This document shows positions 54,884 through 62,281 of a stretch of 64,000 nt of DNA, in pieces. The DNA lies in the NCBI GenBank assembly GCA_005809105.1, contig SYLI01000066.1, positions 1 to 64,000 of the forward strand, in the 5' to 3' direction. The notes below the pieces were generated by a model that was given only the letters and a program-made list of their open reading frames with translations, was not told where the DNA came from and ran no database searches. A program made the position numbers and the translations under genes. Numbering within the stretch: position 1 is the stretch's first letter; the number at the start of each line of letters is the position of its first letter. The stretch is from Verrucomicrobiales bacterium (lineage in GTDB: Bacteria > Verrucomicrobiota > Verrucomicrobiia > Limisphaerales > UBA1100).

Positions 54884-56121
54884 TTCGCCGGATTCTCCAA
54901 ATTCTACTTCCCGTCGTGGCGATCGCCCTTGCGTGCCTGGGTGCGCTCTGGCTGCTGCACAACCGTAAGGTCGTGGCGCAGGCGCCGATTGAAAAATTCA
55001 GGCCCCGCGTTGTCGTGGCGCGGGCGACCTTGCGCGAGTACCAGCCGGTGGTGCGTTCGCAAGGGGTGGTGCTGCCGCGCAGCGAGACGGGACTCACCCC
55101 GGAGGTGTCCGGGCGCGTGACATGGACAAGCGAGCGGCTGGTCGTGGGCGGGCACTTCAACCAGGCAGAGCCGCTCGTGCGCCTGGACGACACCGATTAC
55201 CGGCTGGCCATGGCCACCTCGCGGGCGGCCATGACCAACGCGATTGCCCAGCTCGCCCAGGCGCAGGCGCGATTCGAGTTGGAAAGCGCAGAGTCGGCGG
55301 CGGCGCGTGCCGAATGGAAACTGCTGGGGCGGGCAGGGGAGCCTCCCGCGCTGGCCTTGCGACTGCCGCAAATCAAGGAGGCGCAGGCGGGGGCAGAGGC
55401 GGCCCGGGCCAACTACGAGTCGGCCCAGGCATCGCTGATGCTGGCATCCAACCACGTTGCGCGATGCGTGCTCATGGCGCCCTTTGACGGCCGCGTGGCC
55501 CAGCAGCACGTGGTGGCAGGCCAGTTTGCCGCCTTGGGTTCGGTGCTGGCGCGGCTGCAGCCGGTGGACTCTGCTGAAGTGCGCCTTCCACTCGCGCTGG
55601 GAGATTTTGCACACCTGGGAATTTCCAACGCGTTCGCCGGCGGCACCAACCTCGTGGATGGTCCGGCCCTCACGCTCAAGGCCACCCATCGTGGCGCAAC
55701 CGAAGAATGGATCGGACAGATCCTGCGGGTGGAAGGCGAGGTGAACCCCGGCACCCGCATGATGTCGGTGGTGGTGTCGCTGGCCGATCCGTATCGCCGC
55801 GAGAAGGGGGCCGTCGGCGCCGTGGCCAGTTTCGGGACATTTGTGCGCGCGGAAATCCGGGCAACGCCGCTGGCGTTTGTCGCTGTGCTGCCTGCGTCGG
55901 TGCTGCGCGAGGGCCGTGCGGGGCCGGAGGTCTATCTGCTCTCGAGCGAACGCAAGCTGCACGCCCGGCCGGTCAAGGTTGCCTGGCGCACGCGCCATGA
56001 AGTGGTGATCAGCGAGGGCGTCCAGGCGGGTGAAGAAGTGTGTCTCTCGGAGCTGGAGACCTTTGAGGAGGGCATGGAGGTCATCCTTGTGACCGCACCT
56101 GAGCCGGAGTCATCGCCATGA
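54880..56121 (+). CDS. RND membrane-fusion protein (HlyD/AcrA-like adaptor)
   Basis: The 413-residue adaptor begins with one membrane helix (ILLPVVAIALACLGALWLL). The lipoyl/barrel-sandwich half-motifs are LPRSETGLTPEVSGRVTW and VLMAPFDGRVAQQHVVAGQFAALG (in part: MAPFDGRVAQQHV), separated by a coiled-coil hairpin. A beta-barrel and membrane-proximal domain follow. It bridges the OMF and the RND pump. Overlaps with both neighbours are ATGA. Confidence 0.93.
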   Translation: MIRRILQILLPVVAIALACLGALWLLHNRKVVAQAPIEKFRPRVVVARATLREYQPVVRSQGVVLPRSETGLTPEVSGRVTWTSERLVVGGHFNQAEPLVRLDDTDYRLAMATSRAAMTNAIAQLAQAQARFELESAESAAARAEWKLLGRAGEPPALALRLPQIKEAQAGAEAARANYESAQASLMLASNHVARCVLMAPFDGRVAQQHVVAGQFAALGSVLARLQPVDSAEVRLPLALGDFAHLGISNAFAGGTNLVDGPALTLKATHRGATEEWIGQILRVEGEVNPGTRMMSVVVSLADPYRREKGAVGAVASFGTFVRAEIRATPLAFVAVLPASVLREGRAGPEVYLLSSERKLHARPVKVAWRTRHEVVISEGVQAGEEVCLSELETFEEGMEVILVTAPEPESSP

Positions 56122-59100
56122 CGCGCATCGTCGCCTGGTTCGCGCGCAATCCGGTGGCGGCTAATCTGCTCACGGCCTTCTTCATCGTGGCCGGGCTCGT
56201 GGCGCTGCCGCACATCAAACGGGAGGTGTTTCCTGAATTTGACTCCAACTGGGTGCTGGTTCAGGTGCCCTATCCAGGCGCTGCGCCGGAAGAGACCGAG
56301 GGTTCCATCTGCGCCCGCGTCGAGGAGGTCGTGCTTTCCATCGAAGGTGTAAAACAGGTGGTTTCCACCGCGGCCGAATCAGCCGGGATCGTCGCCATCG
56401 AACTCTTTCCCAACACGGACACGCAGCGCGCGCTCAATGAAATCAAGACGCGGGTGGACTCCATCGACACATTTCCGGCCGAAACGGAGAAGCCGGTGGT
56501 CACCGAGATCATCGTTCGCAAACAGGTCATCAATGTGGCCATCAGCGGGGATGTGACCGAGCGCGAACTTAAACGCGCGGGCGAGCGGGTGCGCGACGAG
56601 CTTCTCGCGCTACCGGGTATCACTCAGGTGGAACTGGCCCACATGCGTCCCTACGAGGTGGCCATTGAGTTGAGCGAGGATCGCATGCGCGAGTATGGCC
56701 TCACGTTTGACGAGGTGGCTGCGGCCGTCCGTCAGGGGTCGCTGGATCTGCCCGGCGGCACGCTGCGCACGCGCGCCGGCGAAGTGTTGCTTCGTTCAAA
56801 AACACAGGCCCAGACAGGAGCAGAGTTCGAGCGATTGCCCCTGCGCACTCATGCCGATGGCAGCCGGCTGACGTTGGGGCAGGTGGCCACCGTGGTGGAC
56901 GGTTTTGCCGAGACGGATTTGCGCTCGCGCTTTGATGGCCGGCCCGCGGTGCTGGTGCGCGTGTTCCGCGTGGGCGATCAGAGCGCGCTGGAAATCTCAC
57001 GGGAGGTCAAGGATTACGTGGCGGGGGCCGCTTCGCGCCTGCCGCCGGGCATCAAGCTGGGCACCTGGCAGGACGATTCCAACTACCTGCGCAGCCGTAT
57101 CGGATTTCTGCTGCGCGATGGCTGGCAGGGGCTGTTGTTGGTGTTCCTCTCGCTGGCTCTTTTTCTGCGGTTTCGCGTGGCGTGCTGGGTCACCTTTGGC
57201 ATCCCCGTGGCCTTTCTGGCGATGCTCTGGCTCATGCCCATGATGGATGTGTCCATCAGCCTCATCACACTCTTTGCCTTCATCGTCGTGCTGGGCATCT
57301 TGGTGGACGACGCCATCGTGTTTGGCGAAAACATCTACACCCACCAGCAGCGGCACGGGCCGGGATTGGAGAGCACCATTAGTGGCGCCATGGAAGTGGC
57401 GGTGCCGGTGGTGTTCGGCGTGCTCACCACCGTGGCCGCATTTGTGCCGCTCCTGTTTCTGGAAGGCAACACGGGCAAGGTGCTGCGCTACATCCCGCTC
57501 ATCGTCGTGCCGATGCTGCTCATTTCCCTCGTGGAATGCGTGTGCTGCCTGCCGGCCCATCTTCGCAATATGCCCGACACCCGCAGCGTGCAGGGGCGTC
57601 GCGGACCCGGTGGCCTCTGGGCGCGTTTCCAATCCTGGTTTGCCGATGGAGCCGAGCGGTGGATTGTGCGCGGGTACGAGCCCCTGCTTAACGCCTGCCT
57701 TCGCTGGCGCTACCTCACGTTGGCGACGGGCGTTGGAGTCTTTCTCATCACTCTGGCGGCATTCGCCGGCGGGCATTTTCGCTTCGTCTTTTTTCCCAAC
57801 GTGGAAGGCGACAACGTGGCCGCGTGGGTGACGTTCCCGCGGGGAACCTCCGTGGAGACCACGCAGGCGGCCGTGGCGCGTCTGGAACGCGCCGCCGACA
57901 CCGTGCGGCGTGATGTCGTTGCGCAGGGGCTCGACACCACCAACGTGTTTGAGCACTCGCTGGCCACGGTCGGCTTCCAACCCTTCCGCACCGACGCCGA
58001 GCGCGCGGGCGGCAATTATGGAAGCGATCACAGCGGCGGCCACAAGGGCGAGGTGCACATCGAAACAGCACCTTCCGAAGCGCGCCGCATCTCCAGTTTC
58101 GAGCTGGCCGCACGATGGCGCGAGGCGGCCGGCGAAATCCCCGGCGCCTTGGAGCAGGGTTTTAGCTCGTCCATTTTCTCCGCCGGCAAGCCCATCAACA
58201 TCCGATTGAGCGGCCCGGATCTTCCCACGCTGCAGCGTGCCGCCACAGATTTAAAGCGGCGGCTCTCCGCCTATCCCGAGGCGCAGAACATTGCTGACAC
58301 CTTCCAGCCGGGCAAACGGGAGATTCAGATTCGGCTTTCGCCCGACGCCGAAATCCTGGGGCTGCGCGAGGCCGATCTGGCCCGGCAGGTGCGTCAGGCG
58401 TTTTACGGCGAGGAGGCCCAGCGCCTGCAGCGCAACCGGGACGATGTGCGCGTCATGGTGCGCTACCCACAGGAACAACGGCGCTCCACCTATGATCTGG
58501 AGGACATGCACGTGCGCCTGCCTGATGGTCGAAGCGTTCCGCTGACCGAGGTGGCGTCACTCACCTCGGGAAGGGGCTATGCCACCATCCGGCGTGTGGA
58601 TGGCCGCCGATCGGTGTCGGTCACGGCCGATGTGGACACCTCGAAACTGGAGCCCGACGCGCTGCTGGCGCGGCTGGAGCAGAAGGATCTGCCCGAACTC
58701 ATGGCGGCGCACTCAGGCCTTCAATACAGCCTGGAAGGCGCGCGACAGGAGCAGGAGCTGACCCTGGGAAGCATGAAGCGCGGCTACATCATGGCGATCG
58801 TGATGATCTACGCGCTGCTCGCCATCCCCCTCCAGTCCTACCTGCAACCGCTCATCGTGATGAGCGCCATCCCGCTGGGTCTCATCGGCGCGGTGCTCGG
58901 TCATCTGATTCTGGGGATGGATCTGACGGTGCTCTCGCTCTTTGGCATGGTGGCGCTCACGGGCGTGACGGTGAACGACAGTCTGGTGATGGTGGATTTC
59001 GTCAACCGCAACCGCCAGCGCTACCCCACGCTCATCGAGGCCGTGCGCGTGAGTGGCGTGGCCCGGTTCCGCGCCATTATGCTCAACTCGCTCACCACCT

Positions 59101-59363
59101 TCGTGGGCGTGGCTCCGCTGGTGTTTTTTGAAAAGAGTGTTCAGGCCAAATTCCTCGTTCCCATGGCCGTCTCGCTGGGCTTTGGCATCATGTTTGCCAC
59201 GGTGGTCACCCTGTTGCTGGTGCCTTCCATCTACCTGATCCAAGAAGACCTTCGCCGCGCCGTCAAGTGGCTCTATGGCGGCGGAGAGGCGGCACCGGTG
59301 GAACCGCCCGCGGCCGTGTTACAGGCTCCGCCCGGCAACCCCTCGCAGGCGCCGGCGCAGTAA
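56118..59363 (+). CDS. RND efflux permease (AcrB/HAE-type)
   Basis: The 1081-residue inner-membrane pump has 12 expected transmembrane segments. N-terminal ARNPVAANLLTAFFIVAGLVALPHI (in part: NPVAANLLTAFF) is typical. Two adjacent aspartates in TM4 (GILVDDAIVFGENIY, near residue 397) carry protons. Other family segments are PYPGAAPEETE and GVTVNDSLVMVDFVNRNRQ. Drug or metabolite substrate is unknown; a hydrophobic-drug (HAE) type is more likely than heavy-metal because CusA-type methionine motifs are not seen. Confidence 0.94.
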   Translation: MTRIVAWFARNPVAANLLTAFFIVAGLVALPHIKREVFPEFDSNWVLVQVPYPGAAPEETEGSICARVEEVVLSIEGVKQVVSTAAESAGIVAIELFPNTDTQRALNEIKTRVDSIDTFPAETEKPVVTEIIVRKQVINVAISGDVTERELKRAGERVRDELLALPGITQVELAHMRPYEVAIELSEDRMREYGLTFDEVAAAVRQGSLDLPGGTLRTRAGEVLLRSKTQAQTGAEFERLPLRTHADGSRLTLGQVATVVDGFAETDLRSRFDGRPAVLVRVFRVGDQSALEISREVKDYVAGAASRLPPGIKLGTWQDDSNYLRSRIGFLLRDGWQGLLLVFLSLALFLRFRVACWVTFGIPVAFLAMLWLMPMMDVSISLITLFAFIVVLGILVDDAIVFGENIYTHQQRHGPGLESTISGAMEVAVPVVFGVLTTVAAFVPLLFLEGNTGKVLRYIPLIVVPMLLISLVECVCCLPAHLRNMPDTRSVQGRRGPGGLWARFQSWFADGAERWIVRGYEPLLNACLRWRYLTLATGVGVFLITLAAFAGGHFRFVFFPNVEGDNVAAWVTFPRGTSVETTQAAVARLERAADTVRRDVVAQGLDTTNVFEHSLATVGFQPFRTDAERAGGNYGSDHSGGHKGEVHIETAPSEARRISSFELAARWREAAGEIPGALEQGFSSSIFSAGKPINIRLSGPDLPTLQRAATDLKRRLSAYPEAQNIADTFQPGKREIQIRLSPDAEILGLREADLARQVRQAFYGEEAQRLQRNRDDVRVMVRYPQEQRRSTYDLEDMHVRLPDGRSVPLTEVASLTSGRGYATIRRVDGRRSVSVTADVDTSKLEPDALLARLEQKDLPELMAAHSGLQYSLEGARQEQELTLGSMKRGYIMAIVMIYALLAIPLQSYLQPLIVMSAIPLGLIGAVLGHLILGMDLTVLSLFGMVALTGVTVNDSLVMVDFVNRNRQRYPTLIEAVRVSGVARFRAIMLNSLTTFVGVAPLVFFEKSVQAKFLVPMAVSLGFGIMFATVVTLLLVPSIYLIQEDLRRAVKWLYGGGEAAPVEPPAAVLQAPPGNPSQAPAQ

Positions 59364-59364
59364 C

Positions 59365-59395
59365 CGCGGCAGGGGCGCGGGCGATATTTTCTCCC
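59365..59395 (+). promoter_or_regulatory. Promoter-like element before the MFS gene (recurrent motif copy 3)
   Basis: GCGGCAG followed by TATTTTCTCCC, immediately after the RND stop at 59363. It matches elements before apaG and parA and may allow the MFS gene to be expressed separately from the efflux operon. No clear TTG -35 lies 16-17 bp upstream in this copy. Confidence 0.35.
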
Positions 59396-59449
59396 TACCC
59401 CCCGGCGCCCATTTGCGCTACGGTCGCGCGCCGTTGCCACGTCGCCCGC

Positions 59450-60856
59450 ATGAAAAAGCCATCGCTCCTGGTCATCTTTCTTACGGTGGTCATCGACCTC
59501 ATCGGCTTTGGCATCGTGCTGCCGGTGCTGCCACAGGTGGGACTGGATCTCCACGCTGCGGGATGGCAGACCGGTCTCATCGTGGCCTCGTTCTCGCTCA
59601 TGCAGTTTCTCTTCGCGCCGGCATGGGGTCGCTTGAGCGACCGAATCGGTCGGCGTCCGGTGCTCTTGGTGAGCACGGCCGGGGCCGTCATTTCATACGC
59701 GCTCTTCGCGCTGGCCATCACGCGGCAGAGTCTGGGGCTGCTGCTCATCTCTCGTCTTTTTGCCGGCATTTGCGGTGCCAATCTCTCGGTCGCCAGCGCG
59801 TACATCGCTGACATCTCCAAGCCGGAGGAGCGATCCCGGCGCATGGGACTGGTCGGGATGGCCTTTGGCATCGGCTTCATTCTGGGGCCCTTGCTGGGTG
59901 CGCTAAGCGCGCACTGGTGGGGGGCCGCGGCGCCAGGCTGGGTGGCCTCCGGCATCTGCGGCGCCAACCTCATCCTGGCGTATTTCATCTTGGGAGAGAG
60001 CCACCGGCCCGAGTCGGCACAGGCCGAGCCGCGCCCGCGTGTGGATCAGTGGCTGCACGTATTGCGCCGGCCGCAACTGCGCGTGCTGGTGGGCCTGTTC
60101 TTCTTCGCGACGTTTTGTTTCACCTGTTTTGAGTCGGGCTTTGTCGTTCTCTTCGTCAACAACCCAAAAATGCAACGCGTTGAGAGGGTTGCAGTGCCTC
60201 ATGGAGCCACCGTGATATGGCAGGCCAACAATGGCACCGAGGTGAAGCAAGGCGACGTGTTGGGGCATGCAGTGGCAGGGACGCAGCCCTCGCCGATTCG
60301 CGCGCCGCGATCGGGCCGGGTGGAGGCTACGGCTGACGGGGGGCGCGCCATCAACCACACCATGACAACGGCCTACTATCTCATGGCGTTTTGCGGTCTG
60401 GTGGGTGCGGTGGTGCAGGGAGGGATGATCGGCCGGTTGGTCAAGCTCTTCGGTGAAAAGCGGCTCATCGGTCTGGGCCTGCTGCTCCTGGGGACAAGCC
60501 TGTTTCTGCTGCCGCAGCTCACGCATATCGGCTGGCTCATGGCGGGCTTGGCACTCTTCGCCTTGGCGTCGGGAGTCTACCGCGCGCCCACTTTCGGTTT
60601 GATTTCGCTCAATGCCTCCCCGCGCGAGCAGGGCGAAGTGCTGGGCGTCACCCAGAGCGTGGGAAGTCTGGCGCGCATCGTGGGTCCGGTGTTCGTGCTG
60701 GGCCTCTTCGACATCCGGCCCGAACTGCCCTATTTCATCTGTGCGTGCATCGCGGCGCTGGCGGGCTGGGTGGCTCTGGTCAAGTTGAACCAGCCGCGGA
60801 TTCCGGCGGCCCAGGCCGCTGGTGCCGTTCCCGCAGCGGGCAAGGCGGCCGGTTAA
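59450..60856 (+). CDS. MFS transporter (TCR/Tet-like) with barrel-sandwich insert in TM7-TM8 loop
   Basis: The 468-residue protein starts at ATG 59450. Twelve transmembrane helices with MFS signatures (WGRLSDRIGRRPVLL; SRLFAGICGANLSVASAY) match the tetracycline-type group. Between TM7 (LFFFATFCFTCFESGFVVLF) and TM8 (TTAYYLMAFCGLVGAVVQ) are about 65 extra residues, about 238-303. They contain VAVPHGATVIWQANNGTEVKQGDVLGHA (in part: NNGTEVKQGDVLGHA) and IRAPRSGRVEA, which look like the two halves of a biotinyl/lipoyl-type barrel-sandwich. No modifiable Lys is evident. This loop is periplasmic. The gene lies 86 bp behind the RND gene. Confidence 0.82.
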   Translation: MKKPSLLVIFLTVVIDLIGFGIVLPVLPQVGLDLHAAGWQTGLIVASFSLMQFLFAPAWGRLSDRIGRRPVLLVSTAGAVISYALFALAITRQSLGLLLISRLFAGICGANLSVASAYIADISKPEERSRRMGLVGMAFGIGFILGPLLGALSAHWWGAAAPGWVASGICGANLILAYFILGESHRPESAQAEPRPRVDQWLHVLRRPQLRVLVGLFFFATFCFTCFESGFVVLFVNNPKMQRVERVAVPHGATVIWQANNGTEVKQGDVLGHAVAGTQPSPIRAPRSGRVEATADGGRAINHTMTTAYYLMAFCGLVGAVVQGGMIGRLVKLFGEKRLIGLGLLLLGTSLFLLPQLTHIGWLMAGLALFALASGVYRAPTFGLISLNASPREQGEVLGVTQSVGSLARIVGPVFVLGLFDIRPELPYFICACIAALAGWVALVKLNQPRIPAAQAAGAVPAAGKAAG

Positions 60857-60866
60857 GCGCTTTGAC

Positions 60867-61934
60867 ATGGCGCGCATCCGAAACGTCGTATTTGATTGGT
60901 CGGGCACTCTGGTGGACGATCTGCCGGCCGTGTGGCGCGCCACCAACTTCACGCTCACCCAGGCGGGAAGAGACGAGATGTCGCTTGATGAATTCCGCGC
61001 CGGGTTCAGCCTGCCCTTTGATGCCTTTTACGAACGCGTCACCCCCGGCGTGCCTCTCTCCCAACTCGAGGCATGGTACCAGCAGCGCTTCGCCGGCGAG
61101 CAGGCCTCCATCGAGCCTTTGCCGCATGCGCGCGCCTTCTTTGATTGGTGTGCCGCGCGCGGATTGCGGCGCCTGCTCTTGAGCTCCATCCATCCCGATC
61201 ATTATCGCGAACAGTCCGGGCGCATCCCCTTCGCCTTTGATCGCGAGTACGTGCGCGTGATGGATAAGCGCCTTCGGCTGGGCTCCATCCTGTCGGAGAA
61301 TGGAATGGTGCCGGCCGAGACGATGTACATTGGCGACATGCAGCACGATGTTGATGCCGCCCGCGTTGCCGGCGCGGTGTCCTGTGCCGTGCTGACGGGT
61401 TACAACACGCTCTCGCAGCTGCGCGAGAGCAAGCCGGACCTGGTGGTGGAGCATTTGGGTGAGCTTCGCGCACTGCTCGAGCGCCAGGCCTTGGAATGGC
61501 CGGCGCCCAATGGCGTCGCGCGCAGTCCGGTGGTCACGGTGGGTGCCCTCATCTTTGATGACTTAGGCCGGGCATTGCTGGTGCGCACGCGAAAGTGGTC
61601 GGAGCTCTGGGGCATTCCTGGAGGGAAAATCCAATGGGGCGAAAGTGCCGAGGCTGCGCTGCGCCGGGAGTTGCTGGAGGAGACCGGGCTGGATGTGAAT
61701 GACATCCGCTTTGTGATGGCGCAGGACTGTGTGGCCTCGCCCGAGTTTTATAGGGAGGAGCATTTTGTGCTCCTTAATTACACCTGCCATTGCCAAGGCA
61801 CGCCCGAGGTGCGCCTCAACGACGAGGCCCAGCAGTATCGATGGCTGCGCCCGCAAGAGGCTCTCTCTCTGCCTCTCAACACTCCCACGCGTGTGCTGGT
61901 CGATGCTTTGCTGGACGGGAAGGGGGCCCGGTGA
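60867..61934 (+). CDS. HAD hydrolase-NUDIX hydrolase fusion
   Basis: The 355-residue protein from ATG 60867 has an N-terminal HAD domain: nucleophile motif NVVFDWSGTLVDDLP (Asp about 10), motif II LLSSIHPDHY, and motif IV MYIGDMQHDVDAARVAG. The second Asp of DxD is Ser, so phosphatase activity cannot be taken for granted. The C-terminal NUDIX domain begins near residue 220 with VVTVGALIFDDLGRALLVR and carries a perfect NUDIX box GGKIQWGESAEAALRRELLEETGL (in part: RRELLEETGL) at about 250-273. The stop overlaps the folB start as GTGA. A role in removing phosphates from dihydroneopterin triphosphate is an attractive inference, not shown. Confidence 0.9.
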   Translation: MARIRNVVFDWSGTLVDDLPAVWRATNFTLTQAGRDEMSLDEFRAGFSLPFDAFYERVTPGVPLSQLEAWYQQRFAGEQASIEPLPHARAFFDWCAARGLRRLLLSSIHPDHYREQSGRIPFAFDREYVRVMDKRLRLGSILSENGMVPAETMYIGDMQHDVDAARVAGAVSCAVLTGYNTLSQLRESKPDLVVEHLGELRALLERQALEWPAPNGVARSPVVTVGALIFDDLGRALLVRTRKWSELWGIPGGKIQWGESAEAALRRELLEETGLDVNDIRFVMAQDCVASPEFYREEHFVLLNYTCHCQGTPEVRLNDEAQQYRWLRPQEALSLPLNTPTRVLVDALLDGKGAR

Positions 61935-62281
61935 AGGGAACCATTGCCATCGTTGATCTCGAAGTGGCGTGCCGCATTGGCGTGCCCGATAGCGAGCGAA
62001 GCACGCCCCAGCGTCTGATGATGACTTTGGAACTGGAATTGGACTTGAGTCGCGCTGCGACCACCGACGACATCGCGCACACTGTGGACTACGACGCTCT
62101 GGCGAAGGATCTGCGGGTTTACTGCGCCGCGGGCGAATGGCGCCTTCTTGAGAAACTGGCGGCAGACATCGTGGCCCGCGTCGTGTCGGCGCACCGGCCT
62201 CTGCGCGCGTCCTTGGAAATTAAAAAATTTGTCCTTCCGCAGACGCGGCACGTGTCCGTGCGCGTGGAATACACCGGCTAG
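61931..62281 (+). CDS. folB: Dihydroneopterin aldolase
   Basis: FolB splits dihydroneopterin to 6-hydroxymethyl-dihydropterin and glycolaldehyde in folate synthesis. From GTG 61931 the protein is 116 residues. VDLEVACRIGVPDSERSTPQRLMMTLELELD (in part: CRIGVPDSERSTPQ), DIAHTVDYDALAKDL, WRLLEKLAADIVARVV and VRVEYTG match the family. The start overlaps the HAD-NUDIX stop (GTGA), so the two are translated together. The stop shares CTAG with the convergent subtilase. Confidence 0.92.
   Translation: MKGTIAIVDLEVACRIGVPDSERSTPQRLMMTLELELDLSRAATTDDIAHTVDYDALAKDLRVYCAAGEWRLLEKLAADIVARVVSAHRPLRASLEIKKFVLPQTRHVSVRVEYTG

Noticed and set aside
56997-58058. Minus-strand ORF of 353 aa inside the RND permease
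   Set aside because: His/Gln/Arg-rich antisense product opposite a fully conserved RND gene; no family motif.
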